NCBI RefSeq assembly: GCF_000816305.1
Contig: NZ_CP007773.1
Location: forward strand, 310,001-374,000
Source: Campylobacter subantarcticus LMG 24377
Lineage (GTDB): Bacteria > Campylobacterota > Campylobacteria > Campylobacterales > Campylobacteraceae
DNA length: 64,000 nucleotides
Direction: 5' to 3'
Part shown: one piece after another, positions 9,428 to 18,934 of the stretch
Numbering within the stretch: the first letter of the stretch is position 1
Layout of the letters: each line of letters begins with the position of its first letter
Made by a program: the position numbers and the translations under genes
Notes under the pieces: generated by a model
What the model was told of the DNA's origin: nothing
The model's database searches: none
What the model saw: the letters and a program-made list of their open reading frames with translations, nothing else

Positions 9428-11234
9428 TTTGATTAATGATTTTTTAAAAGCTTATGAAAGTGCTTATAATAAAAGTTTTGATGATAGTTTTGAAGGAAAG
9501 ATTTTAGCAATCAAAAATGCATTTTTAGAGCCAAGTTTACATTTAAATGATGTCTTTTTAAAAGATCTTGAAATGATCATAGCTAGCTATAAAAAAGCCA
9601 TTAATGTAGCTATTATAGGGCAATTTTCCAGTGGTAAATCCACACTTTTAAATTTGATTTTACAAAAAGAATGCCTGCCAACAGGCGTGGTGCCAGTGAC
9701 TTTTAAGCCTACTTTTTTACGCTATGCTAAGGAATATTTTTTAAGAGTTGAATATGAAGATGGTAGTGATGAGATTGTTGATATAAATGAGCTTTCTAAA
9801 TTTAGTGATCAAAGAAATGAGCTAAAAGAAACTAAAAGTTTGCACCTTTTTGCACCTATTGAGCTTTTAAAAGATATCACACTTATAGATACCCCGGGTT
9901 TAAATGCAAACACCACCGATACGCTAACTACTTTTAAAGAGCTTTCTTTTATGCATAGTGCTATTTGGCTTAGTTTGATTGATAATGCAGGTAAAAAAAG
10001 TGAAGAAGATGCCATAAAGGCAAATGCTAAGCTTTTAGAGCGTGGTGGGATTTGCGTGCTAAATCAAAAAGATAAGTTAAGTCAAGATGAGTTAGAAAAT
10101 GTTTTAAATTACGCTCATTTAGTTTTTGATAAGTATTTTGAAAAAATCATCGCAATTTCATGCAAAGAAGCAAAATTTGATTTACAAAAGTCAAATTTAC
10201 CTTTACTTTATGAGTATTTAAAAGAACTTGATTATGAGTGCATTAAAAAAGATTTTATTAAAGAAAAACTTAGTAATTTATGCGAGCTTTTGTCAAATCA
10301 ATATGATTTGTTTCAAAATGCACTAGAGCAATTAGAGCTTAAATTTAATGCTATTTTGCAAACTTTTGAAGTAAGCAAGCTAGAGCAAAAAATCAAAATT
10401 TTAAATCATAATTGTTTAGATAAATTAAAACTTGTTGGAGAGAAAATCGCTCAAGAAATTTTAAAATTTATCAAAGAAAAAGATAGTAGTTATTATAAAG
10501 AAGCTAAGGGTTTATTTAAGAAAAATCTTTATGAAAAAGTTGCTTATAAAGCACCGTATCTTTCAAGCGATGATGCGTTTTTAGCTATGTTTTATAATTC
10601 TGAAGCAATGAATAAGGAATTTAAAAGATTAAAAAATGAAATTGCTTTAGAATTTAGTCAAATCAAAGATGATTTTTACTTATTTTTTACTCATTTAGAA
10701 GAGCAAATTTTGCTTTTTAAAGCTCAATTTTCAAATTTACAAAAAGAGAATGCCTTAGAAAGCGAAAAAGAATTTGCTAGTTTTAGAAGCTTTGCTAGTG
10801 CTAGTGAGGAGTTTTTTTTAAAAGATTTTAAGCAGTTGTTGTTTAAAAGCCAACTTGAGCTTGATTTATTTTTAGAAAAGCTTAATCTAAAAGCTTTGGC
10901 AAATTATGAAAGTGCTACTAAACTTACCTTGGGATTTTTTAGTGCCAAAATGAATGCGAGTAAAGAATTTTACGAACTTGATAGCACTGAGTTTAGCTTG
11001 TATCATCCAAAAGCAAGTGAAGTGCATCAAAGAGTATTAACCGAGCTTAATGTATATGAATTTGAAGATTTGCTTTTAAATAAGCCCGTAGTTTTAAAAA
11101 TTTATAAAAATTATATGCAAAGTTTTGTTGATTTTGCAGAAGCTAAAAGACAGATTATTTTGAATTTAAAAAGTGAATTTGAAGCTAAAAAATCAATGAT
11201 TTCTAGCATCAAATCCCAAATTTCTAAGCTTTAA
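9417..11234 (+). CDS. Dynamin-like GTPase, second of a pair (DLP2-type)
   Basis: The 605-residue product has P-loop GQFSSGKS at residues 68-75, DTPGLNA near 158 and a G4-like NQKD near 217. Helical neck and trunk regions follow. It overlaps the upstream DLP gene by 11 bp. In C. jejuni the two proteins form a hetero-oligomer that binds and tethers membranes, so a joint role in membrane remodelling or cell division is likely. The 3' end runs a few bases into the remains of a reversed mdaB gene. Confidence 0.9.
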   Translation: MQNDLINDFLKAYESAYNKSFDDSFEGKILAIKNAFLEPSLHLNDVFLKDLEMIIASYKKAINVAIIGQFSSGKSTLLNLILQKECLPTGVVPVTFKPTFLRYAKEYFLRVEYEDGSDEIVDINELSKFSDQRNELKETKSLHLFAPIELLKDITLIDTPGLNANTTDTLTTFKELSFMHSAIWLSLIDNAGKKSEEDAIKANAKLLERGGICVLNQKDKLSQDELENVLNYAHLVFDKYFEKIIAISCKEAKFDLQKSNLPLLYEYLKELDYECIKKDFIKEKLSNLCELLSNQYDLFQNALEQLELKFNAILQTFEVSKLEQKIKILNHNCLDKLKLVGEKIAQEILKFIKEKDSSYYKEAKGLFKKNLYEKVAYKAPYLSSDDAFLAMFYNSEAMNKEFKRLKNEIALEFSQIKDDFYLFFTHLEEQILLFKAQFSNLQKENALESEKEFASFRSFASASEEFFLKDFKQLLFKSQLELDLFLEKLNLKALANYESATKLTLGFFSAKMNASKEFYELDSTEFSLYHPKASEVHQRVLTELNVYEFEDLLLNKPVVLKIYKNYMQSFVDFAEAKRQIILNLKSEFEAKKSMISSIKSQISKL

Positions 11235-11808
11235 ATATTGCTTCTAAATGCTTTTTGTAGTTTTCTAAATATGTTGGTATTTGTGGGTTTTTACATACAT
11301 CATTGCATATAAAAGTAGGTAAGGCACTCATTCCTAAAAACTCATGTGCTTTGTGAAAGTGTAAATACACTCCATCAACCCCAGCTCCATTAAAGAATTC
11401 ATTCTCGTCATCAAAAGCTTGTATTGGAGCGTTCCAAGTTAGCGAAAGTATGTATTTTTTTATTTTTTAAAAGTTCACCTGTGCCATAATTTTAGTAGGT
11501 TCATTATGACTTCTACCATCGTTTTTATAAAATACTCCATGTCCAGCTGTGAAAACATCATCAATGTATTTTTTCACTATCCAAAGCTCTCCCATCCACC
11601 AACCAGGCATTTGCCAAATCAAAACATCAGCATTTAGAATTTTTCCTACCTCATCGTTTGTGTTATAGCCTTGATCTATGTGTGTTTGTTGAGTTTATAA
11701 ACTAAGCTCTTGCAAAGTTTTAAGTGCAAGTTAATGTAAGCTTGTGCTTAGTTTTCCTTTGGAGTATCCAAAGTCTTTTGCGCCATTTAATAACGATACT
11801 TTTTGCAT
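11224..11808 (-). pseudogene. mdaB: mdaB-like NAD(P)H quinone reductase pseudogene
   Basis: Reading from ATG at 11808 gives a 194-codon frame with the length and sequence of MdaB-type flavin quinone reductases. Recognisable pieces include WQMPGWWMGELWIVKKYID, FTAGHG and SLTWNAP, followed by FHFHKAHEFLGMSALP-like sequence. It is interrupted by three in-frame stops at 11731-11733, 11695-11697 and 11467-11469. Around the last stop the better match to the family is in another frame, so a pair of compensating small indels is likely there. A good ribosome site (AAGGA) still precedes the start. In C. jejuni the intact homologue is divergent from rrpA, the same place as here. Confidence 0.85.
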
Positions 11809-11902
11809 ATTTTTCCTTTTTACGTTTTTTAAAATTATAATTTAACTATAATTTTATTTCAATACTAAAATTTATATAAGATACTATATAAGAGGAAAGT
11901 AT

Positions 11903-12240
11903 ATGGAAGAAAAGTGCGATTTTGCAGAATGTGGGTTTAACTATACTTTGTCTTTGATTTCGGGAAAGTATAAGATGAGTGTTTTGTATTGTTTATTTCG
12001 TTATGAAGTAGTAAGATATAATGAGTTAAAAAGATATCTTGGGGGGGGGGTGGTATTTCTTTTAAGACCTTAACGCATACTTTAAGAGAGCTTGAAAGTG
12101 ATGATTTGATCATTCGTAAAGAATACCCACAAATTCCACCAAAAGTAGAATACAGACTTTCTAAAAAAGGTCAAAGTTTGATCCCTATCTTACAAGCGAT
12201 GTGTAGTTGGGGTGAAGTGAATCAAAAGGAAGAAAAATGA
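11903..12240 (+). CDS. rrpA: HxlR/RrpA-type winged-helix regulator, frame-shifted at a G10 tract (phase-off)
   Basis: The frame from ATG 11903 encodes the start of a HxlR/MarR-like regulator, with Cys near residue 5 and a GKYKMSVLYCL helix, then runs into ten G residues and ends at 12071-12073 after 56 codons. The rest of the winged helix (ISFKTLTHTLRELESDDLI) continues in another frame to 12240. One extra G, or two fewer, would restore a protein of about 110 residues. C. jejuni RrpA and RrpB of this family control oxidative-stress genes. The restored frame ends in an ATGA overlap with the lipocalin gene. The G-run suggests reversible phase variation rather than decay, though a sequencing error at the homopolymer cannot be excluded. 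Confidence 0.8.
12041..12050 (+). repeat. Homopolymeric G10 tract inside regulator gene
   Basis: Ten consecutive G residues in a genome this AT-rich are the hallmark of Campylobacter contingency loci, where slipped-strand replication changes the count. With ten G the regulator is truncated; 11 or 8 would be in frame. It is the only long G or C run I found in the window. Confidence 0.9.
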
Positions 12241-12689
12241 TAGAATTATTAGATGGTATTGATTTAGAAAAATACATGGGCACATGGCTAGAAATGGCTA
12301 GAAAGCCTGCTTTTTTTCAAAAAACTTGTAAAAGCGCTAAAGCAGAATACGAGCTAGAGTATAAAGGTACTACGCCTATAATAAAAGTTAAAAATATATG
12401 CAGCAAAGAAAATGGTGAAATTTCGCAAGTAAATGGCAAAGCAAGGGTAAAATCTCCAAGAGCTTTAGCGGTTAAGTTTAGTATATTTATGAATATCTTC
12501 AACAAGCCAAATTATGAGATTGTTTACATTGATACAAATTATCAAGTTTCTATCGTAGGTAGTCCTGATAAAAAATACCTTTGGATTTTATCAAGAAAAA
12601 TTTTAGCAAAAGAGCAGATAAACTCTTTGCTTGAAATAGCCAAGCAAAGAGGTTTTGACACTAGTGATGTGATTTTTGATAAACACTAA
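12237..12689 (+). CDS. blc: Lipocalin family protein (Blc-like)
   Basis: The 150-residue product has the lipocalin N-terminal signature around YMGTWLEMAR (residues 13-22) and a typical C-terminal YLWILSRK strand. These define the eight-stranded ligand-binding barrel. Unlike E. coli Blc it lacks a lipoprotein signal, so it is probably cytoplasmic. It overlaps the regulator gene (ATGA), so its expression may depend on translation through the G10 tract. In C. jejuni the homologue lies in the same position between rrpA and the alcohol dehydrogenase gene. Its 3' end overlaps the convergent dehydrogenase gene by 4 bp. Confidence 0.88.
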   Translation: MIELLDGIDLEKYMGTWLEMARKPAFFQKTCKSAKAEYELEYKGTTPIIKVKNICSKENGEISQVNGKARVKSPRALAVKFSIFMNIFNKPNYEIVYIDTNYQVSIVGSPDKKYLWILSRKILAKEQINSLLEIAKQRGFDTSDVIFDKH

Positions 12690-13768
12690 AGTGCTTCATT
12701 CATGTCGATTACATAGCGGAATTTAGCTTTTCCTGAAGTGAGGTTTTCATAAGCTTTGTCAATCTCACTTGGTTTGATGAGTTCAATCTCAGGGTAAATT
12801 CCATGCTCCAAAGAAAAATCAAGCATTTCTTGAGTTTCTTTAATGCCCCCAATCAACGAGCCATATACTTTTTTACCTGCTTTATGTACAAAGTGAATGA
12901 TGTTAATGTTAGGACTTACTTCATGTGGAGGTAATCCTACAATGGCCATTTCACCACCAAATTTTAATAAATCCATATAAGCTAGCGGATCATAAGGAGT
13001 TGGTATGGTAGAGATGATGAGGTCAAATCTTTCTTTTACTACACTTTTGTCTGTACTAGTATAAAAATTACTCACACCCATAGCTAGGGCTTGTGCTTTT
13101 TTGTTTTCATTTCTTGCAAAAACACTTACTTTTGCACCCATTTTCACAGCATATTTTACTGCCATCATACCAAGTCCACCAAATCCTGCTATAGCTACAC
13201 TTGAGCCTTTTTTGATATTTGAAAATTTAAGCGGTGAATAGGTAGTAATACCCGCACAAAGTAAAGGCGCTACTTTGTCAAGCGGAACATTTTTTGGTAC
13301 ATTGATAGCAAATTTTTCACTTATTACGATGTTGTTTGAGTAACCTCCATAGGTGTTTTCATTATCATGAAATACATCTTTGCAGTTATATGTGTAGATG
13401 GTTTTACCATTTTCACAAAATTGCTCTTGAGATTTTTTGCATGCTTCGCACTCTCCGCATGAGTTTACCATGCACCCAACCCCAGCAAAATCACCCACTT
13501 TAAATTTACTTACATTTTCCCCCACTGCGATGACTTCTCCTGCTATTTCATGGCCAGGTACGCAAGGGTAGGTTGCTTCACCCCATTCGCTTCTTGCGGT
13601 GTGAATGTCACTATGGCAAATTCCTGCGTATTTGATAGCGATTAAGATGTCGTTTTTACCTACTTTATGGCGTGTAAATTCAAAAGGCGTGAATTTAGAA
13701 TCTTTGCTAAGCATAGCATAGCCTTTACTTTTAACACGACCATTTTCTAAAAAGATTTTTGAGCTCAT
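12686..13768 (-). CDS. Zinc-dependent NADP alcohol dehydrogenase (YahK/CAD type)
   Basis: This 360-residue medium-chain dehydrogenase should interconvert aldehydes and alcohols with NADP(H). It has the catalytic zinc ligands GICHSD and GHEIAG near residues 50 and 72, and the structural zinc Cys cluster CGECEACKKSQEQFC at about 104-118. The Rossmann motif is GFGGLGMMAVKYA near 196. Length is standard. A homologous gene next to the lipocalin is present in C. jejuni (Cj1548c), so this is conserved context. A GGAG ribosome site precedes the start. Confidence 0.93.
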   Translation of the reverse strand: MSSKIFLENGRVKSKGYAMLSKDSKFTPFEFTRHKVGKNDILIAIKYAGICHSDIHTARSEWGEATYPCVPGHEIAGEVIAVGENVSKFKVGDFAGVGCMVNSCGECEACKKSQEQFCENGKTIYTYNCKDVFHDNENTYGGYSNNIVISEKFAINVPKNVPLDKVAPLLCAGITTYSPLKFSNIKKGSSVAIAGFGGLGMMAVKYAVKMGAKVSVFARNENKKAQALAMGVSNFYTSTDKSVVKERFDLIISTIPTPYDPLAYMDLLKFGGEMAIVGLPPHEVSPNINIIHFVHKAGKKVYGSLIGGIKETQEMLDFSLEHGIYPEIELIKPSEIDKAYENLTSGKAKFRYVIDMNEAL

Positions 13769-13825
13769 TTAATCTCCTTATATGATTTTTATATAAATAA
13801 TATCTATTTAAGCATTAATAAACGA

Positions 13826-16456
13826 TTATATTAATTCATCTATTTTATCTTTAATTTGTTTTTTTTCACTATTTCCAATTGTGCTTAAACGTAATAAAGA
13901 AATATTATATTTTTTAAGAATTGAATTTTTTATTTTATCTCTTTCATATTGTTTGCTGTGAATATTGTGAAAATTGTATCCATCTATTTCAATGGCGAGA
14001 ATAAGATGTTTATCCATTTCATGGTAAATTAAAAAATCAATATGTGTTAAAGCATTATCGATATATATTTTTTCTGTTGTGTCTAGTAAGGAAGTGTCTT
14101 TTATTAATGTGCCAAGGCGAATATGATTAACAACTTTAAAGCTAGGATAATCTTGCAATACCTCTAAAATAGTATGATAAGCTAAATTTTCAGAATCATA
14201 TAAAGAAATTTTCTTTTTTCCTTTGAGGTATTCTTCTCTCGCACTTTTGTTTGCATCATATAACAAATCGAAAATGGAATTAATCTTACTTTTTACAACT
14301 TTAAAATTGTTATATTGTACATAGCGTATGAAATCTGATATATTGCTTTTGGTATCTATAATTTCGGAATTTGTTACTAGATATAAAAATTTTTTAGCTC
14401 TAGTGATTGATACATTTAACATCTTTGGATCGTCTATAAAATTGCTTGGCTTGTTATCGACAAGACTGATGATAATCCCATCTTTTTCTCTTCCTTGAAA
14501 TTTGTGTATAGTATCTACTTGAATATTCTTATCAAGATGTAATTTAAGTTCATCTTTTTGGTTATTGTAAGGAGAAATAATTCCTAAATTTTTAAGCTCT
14601 ATTTTTGTATTTAATTCAGGAATAATTTCCTCTTTTATAATTTCTATTTCTCTAAGGTTGCAGTTGTTTTTTGCATGATTACCTGCTTGTGTTAATATCA
14701 CTTTAATTGCGTCGTTTTGATTATTATCTTCAGAGAAAATAAGCAGCTCATTGTTGTAAAATTTTTTGTTACAAAAACCAATTATTTTAGGATGACATCG
14801 ATAATGTTCTCTCAATAAAATTTTTGGAGAGTTATGAAAAATTTTACACACTGAATCTAAGAAACTATGTGTTAAGTAATTATATTCCTCTTTGACATTA
14901 AATTGCTTGTTAAAATTTTTAACTTTCTCTAAAATTTTTGAATCCACAATATATGATAATTGCTTTTTGTCTCCTACGATAACAGCATTTTTTGCAATAC
15001 TTAGGGCTAATGCTCCAGTTACAATATCTACTTGAGAACTTTCATCTACGATAATATAGTCAAACAAGTTATTTTTCATATTTAATGAGTTTATGATAGA
15101 GTGAGTTGTGCTAAATATGATAGGGTATTGTCTTAAGAATTCATCGACATTTGTATTTAAATCTTCAAGAGTGAAAATTTTTCTTTTATTTTGATATTTT
15201 GAGATTAGATAATTTTTTAGGAATTTAGTAGAGCTATTTTGTAAATTTTTAATTTTATTTTCGTAATCTAATTGCACAAGTTTGTTTTTGTGTGCTTGGA
15301 TATTATTTTTTAGTTCATTAATTGAATTGATGTAAAAATAAGATTCTAATGTTTGTAAAATTACTTCCTTTTTATTTTTAAAAAAACTAAAATTTGCAAT
15401 ACCATCTAATAAAATAATTTTTATTTTGTGGAAAAATGAAATGTATTGTAATTCTTCTAAATAGACTTTTACTTTTAGTAATTTTTTTGATGAAAAATTT
15501 AAGAATTTTTTATTTTGTATAGCATTGAAAAAATTTGTATATTTTTTTTGAGTTTTAAATTCTTCTAAAAGTTCTTTGTCTTTAGCTAATTTATTTTGCA
15601 AGATGAATATTTCTTGTATATCTTGATTTAATTGATTTATAATATTAGATGATATGGTGTTATCTTTGAAAGTATCAAAATTTTGCGGTAATTGGGGCTG
15701 GTTGTTAATAAAATTTTGTTTATTATCTGCTTTTCCTAGAGTGGCACAAAGAAAATCTAGATTATAGTTTTTTAATTTTTCAAAAACATTTTGTGTGGCT
15801 TCATTGTTATTAGAAACTACTGCAACATTTTTTCCTTGTGCGATAAGATTAGCGATGATATTTAAAATAGTTTGTGTTTTTCCAGTTCCTGGTGGTCCTT
15901 CTATAATGCTAACTTGCGAATTTAAGGCATTTTTAACGGCTTGATATTGAGATTGATTTGTTCCAAATGGAAATAATAAAAAATCTCCATTGTATGATAA
16001 GGTGCTGGCATTTTGTGTTAAGTAAGCGTGTAATGCAGAATATTTGTTGATATTTTTAATTTTTTTGTAAGATCTTTCAATTATAGATTTTTCATTATCT
16101 TGTATAATCATTTCTGTTGCAATACTTTGATAATAGTTAAAAATATTATTATTTATATGTGAGCTTTGTGATAAAGGAGGTAAAATCAATTCTACGCTAT
16201 CGTCATTATAAAATATTTTATAATAGCAATCAAATTGTAAAATAAATTTTATATTGCAAAAAATAATTTCATTTATTTGATTAGCATTTATTTTTTTAGG
16301 ATTGTCGTAAATTTTACAAGTATTAATATTATAGTTATAAATTTTCTCTGATGTATTAAATTTAATTGATACTGTTTGCTCACATTTTTCAAATGAACAA
16401 ATTTTACTTGTTTCATCTTTATCTTTAATAATTATTAAGTATTTTTCTATATTCAT
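13826..16456 (-). CDS. SF1 (UPF1-like) helicase with C-terminal PD-(D/E)XK nuclease domain, probable defence protein
   Basis: The 876-residue product has an N-terminal region of about 160 residues of unknown type. An SF1 helicase core follows: Walker A GPPGTGKT at 187-194, DESSQVD at 470-476, VGDKKQL near 494, a YRCHP motif near 553, HKFQGRE near 657 and VSITRAKK near 690. The C-terminus (about 800-865) reads IDFLIY...AIEIDGYNFH...RDKIKN, the D...ExD pattern of DUF2726/DUF559-type nucleases. Helicase-nuclease fusions of this kind often lie in defence regions. It is divergent from hsdR, with a 126-bp AT-rich gap, and interrupts an otherwise C. jejuni-like gene order. A DNA- or RNA-directed antiphage role is inference. 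Confidence 0.85.
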   Translation of the reverse strand: MNIEKYLIIIKDKDETSKICSFEKCEQTVSIKFNTSEKIYNYNINTCKIYDNPKKINANQINEIIFCNIKFILQFDCYYKIFYNDDSVELILPPLSQSSHINNNIFNYYQSIATEMIIQDNEKSIIERSYKKIKNINKYSALHAYLTQNASTLSYNGDFLLFPFGTNQSQYQAVKNALNSQVSIIEGPPGTGKTQTILNIIANLIAQGKNVAVVSNNNEATQNVFEKLKNYNLDFLCATLGKADNKQNFINNQPQLPQNFDTFKDNTISSNIINQLNQDIQEIFILQNKLAKDKELLEEFKTQKKYTNFFNAIQNKKFLNFSSKKLLKVKVYLEELQYISFFHKIKIILLDGIANFSFFKNKKEVILQTLESYFYINSINELKNNIQAHKNKLVQLDYENKIKNLQNSSTKFLKNYLISKYQNKRKIFTLEDLNTNVDEFLRQYPIIFSTTHSIINSLNMKNNLFDYIIVDESSQVDIVTGALALSIAKNAVIVGDKKQLSYIVDSKILEKVKNFNKQFNVKEEYNYLTHSFLDSVCKIFHNSPKILLREHYRCHPKIIGFCNKKFYNNELLIFSEDNNQNDAIKVILTQAGNHAKNNCNLREIEIIKEEIIPELNTKIELKNLGIISPYNNQKDELKLHLDKNIQVDTIHKFQGREKDGIIISLVDNKPSNFIDDPKMLNVSITRAKKFLYLVTNSEIIDTKSNISDFIRYVQYNNFKVVKSKINSIFDLLYDANKSAREEYLKGKKKISLYDSENLAYHTILEVLQDYPSFKVVNHIRLGTLIKDTSLLDTTEKIYIDNALTHIDFLIYHEMDKHLILAIEIDGYNFHNIHSKQYERDKIKNSILKKYNISLLRLSTIGNSEKKQIKDKIDELI

Positions 16457-16582
16457 TTTATTCCATAAGTATAAAAGTATTTTTATAATTTATTTTAACT
16501 AAAATTTCTTTTTATTTAATTTTAAAATAAGTTATACTTACAATATTATAACAAATTAATATTTTTAAAAACTAAGGAAACT
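16457..16582. promoter_or_regulatory. Divergent promoter region between helicase-nuclease gene and hsdR
   Basis: This very AT-rich 126-bp gap must hold both promoters. On the + strand a partial inverted repeat GTTATA-N10-TATAAC (16531-16552) overlaps a plausible -10 region for hsdR, and a weak AAGGA ribosome site lies before the ATG. No other element is obvious. Confidence 0.4.
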
Positions 16583-18901
16583 ATGAAAAATAGATTATTT
16601 TCAGAAGATGATACTAGAGTTAAACTCATAGATGTAAAACTTCACGCTAGCTCTTGGAGTGAAGAAAATATCATAAGAAATTATTATTTTACTGATAGGC
16701 GTAAGCTTATAGGAAATAAAAGAGGCGAAAGAAAATTTGCAGATTATTTGTTGAAATTTCAAAACAATAATCTTGCTATCATAGAAGCTAAAAAACAAAG
16801 CAAAGATCCTTTAGATGGCTTGTCTCAAGGCATAGAATATGCCAGAATTTTAAACGTAGCATTTGTATACAGCACTAATGGCGATAAAATTTATGAATAC
16901 AACTTAAAAACTTCAAGCGGTGAGTACATAGAAAAATTTCCAACCCCAAGTGAGCTTTTTACTAGGATTTATGGAAATTTAAAAGAATGGCAACACAAGC
17001 TTTTATCGCAGCGAGAATTATACATACCCCAAAAAGAATTAAGATATTATCAAAAGATCGCAGTTGATAAAGTCATAGAAGCTTTGATCAACGGTAAAAA
17101 TAGAATTTTACTCACTCTTGCTACAGGTACAGGTAAAACCACCATAGCTTTTGCTTTGTGTTATCGTTTGCTTGAAGCTAGGTGGAATAAAACAAATCAA
17201 GACAAAAAACCTAAGATATTATTTTTATGTGATAGAGTGAGTTTAAGAGATCAAGCTTTAGGAGAGTTTAATCCTATAGAGGGCGATTGCGTGGCAGTGA
17301 GTGCGCAAGAGTTGAGAAAAAATAATGGCAGAGTGCCTACAAGTGCAAATGTGTTTTTTGGAATTTATCAAAGTCTAGCTTCAAATTCAAAAGAACAAGA
17401 AAATGCTAATGAAGAACAAGAAAGCAAATTCTACTTACAATACCCCAAAGACTTTTTTGATCTTATCATCATCGATGAATGCCACAGAGGTGGAGCGAAT
17501 GAAGAAGGTAGCTGGGCAGGGGTGCTAGAGTACTTTTCATCGGCTACGCATTTAGGGCTTACTGCTACACCTAAAAAAAGCGATAATGTAGATACTTATA
17601 GATATTTTGGTGAGAGTGTATATGAGTATAGTCTTAAAGATGGCATAGAAGATGGCTTTTTAACTCCTTATAAAGTTAAGCGTGTCACGACTACGCTTAG
17701 TGAAGGCTATGTGTACAACCCTGATGATATCATAGAAGGTGAGTTAGAAAAAGGCTTTTACAAGATCAATGAATTTGAAAGAAATATTCACTTACCTCAA
17801 TACAACGATTTTCTAGCTAAAGAAATTTTAAAGCTCATCAACCCTATGGACAAAACCATCATCTTTTGTGCTAACCAAGCCCATGCAAGTGAAGTAAAAA
17901 GAGCCATTGATAAATTTAAAAGTGTAAAAAGAGATGACTACTGCGTGAGGGTTACAAGTGATGAGGGTAAAATAGGGCTTGAGTACTTAAAGCAGTTTCA
18001 AGATAATGACAAAAGCTATCCTGTGATACTCACTAGTTCTAAAATGCTAACCACAGGAGTAGATGCTAGAAATGTCCGCAACATAGTGCTTTTGGCAAAT
18101 ATAGGTTCTATCATAGAATTTAAGCAAATCATCGGAAGAGGCACTAGGGTGTATGAGGGAAAAGACTTTTTTACTATACTAGATTTTACCGGAGTAACAA
18201 GACTTTTTTATGATCCTAAATGGGATGGCGAGCAGATCAAAGATGAAGAAAAAACCGAAGTAAAAACTATACAAAACAAAAGAGAGCAAAGCAACCCTAA
18301 AGAAGCAACCAAGCAAAAAGAAGTCACCGTGCATTTAAAAGGCACAAAACTAAAAGTGCTTGATATAACGACAAGCTACATAGGAGATAGCGACAAGCCA
18401 CTTAGTACAAAAGAATTTTTGGAATTTTTAGTAGGAAAGCTAGCAGAATTTTATAACGATGAGACAAGGTTACGCGAGATTTGGAGTAACCAAGCAAGCA
18501 GGAAAGAATTTTTACAAAAACTTGAAAAAGACCGCATAAGCGAGCAGGTTTTGGAAGAATTGACAGTGATTTTTGAGCAAAAAGACTGCGATGTGTATGA
18601 TGTGCTAGCACACTTAAGCTTTAACAGCGAGATAAAAACACGCCATGAACGCGTGCTAAATGTAAAAAATAGTACATTTTTAAAACGCTTCCAAAAAGAA
18701 AAAGCTTTAAGGCTTGTGGAATTTTTACTAGATAGGTATCAAGAGTATGGTATAAAAGACTTTGATAGTGGGTTAAAAACACTTATAGATCTTAGCTCTT
18801 TAGGTAGTGTAAAAGAGCTAGTGAGTGAATTTGAAGGTATGGAGAATTTAAAACAATGCATTGATGATTTACAAAGAGAGATTTATGTAAATAATATATA
18901 A
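16583..18901 (+). CDS. hsdR: Type I restriction enzyme R subunit
   Basis: HsdR is the translocating ATPase and nuclease of a type I restriction system. The 772-residue product has an N-terminal nuclease with D54, E68 and K70 (IIEAKKQ). The SF2 helicase follows: Walker A GTGKTT at about 182-187, DECHRG near 295, GLTATPKK near 325 and a late QIIGRGTR motif. A charged C-terminal region would bind the methylase. All expected motifs are present, so this subunit looks intact. It starts the + strand cluster hsdR-MBL-TM-hsdS-fic-hsdM; C. jejuni has R-M linked extra genes in equivalent places. Confidence 0.95.
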   Translation: MKNRLFSEDDTRVKLIDVKLHASSWSEENIIRNYYFTDRRKLIGNKRGERKFADYLLKFQNNNLAIIEAKKQSKDPLDGLSQGIEYARILNVAFVYSTNGDKIYEYNLKTSSGEYIEKFPTPSELFTRIYGNLKEWQHKLLSQRELYIPQKELRYYQKIAVDKVIEALINGKNRILLTLATGTGKTTIAFALCYRLLEARWNKTNQDKKPKILFLCDRVSLRDQALGEFNPIEGDCVAVSAQELRKNNGRVPTSANVFFGIYQSLASNSKEQENANEEQESKFYLQYPKDFFDLIIIDECHRGGANEEGSWAGVLEYFSSATHLGLTATPKKSDNVDTYRYFGESVYEYSLKDGIEDGFLTPYKVKRVTTTLSEGYVYNPDDIIEGELEKGFYKINEFERNIHLPQYNDFLAKEILKLINPMDKTIIFCANQAHASEVKRAIDKFKSVKRDDYCVRVTSDEGKIGLEYLKQFQDNDKSYPVILTSSKMLTTGVDARNVRNIVLLANIGSIIEFKQIIGRGTRVYEGKDFFTILDFTGVTRLFYDPKWDGEQIKDEEKTEVKTIQNKREQSNPKEATKQKEVTVHLKGTKLKVLDITTSYIGDSDKPLSTKEFLEFLVGKLAEFYNDETRLREIWSNQASRKEFLQKLEKDRISEQVLEELTVIFEQKDCDVYDVLAHLSFNSEIKTRHERVLNVKNSTFLKRFQKEKALRLVEFLLDRYQEYGIKDFDSGLKTLIDLSSLGSVKELVSEFEGMENLKQCIDDLQREIYVNNI

Positions 18902-18934
18902 TATTAATTAAATATAATCAAAGAGGAGAAAGTT

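Noticed and set aside
11903-12073. Stand-alone 56-codon gene
   Set aside because: It is the truncated front half of a regulator cut off by the G10 frameshift; the rest continues downstream in another frame.
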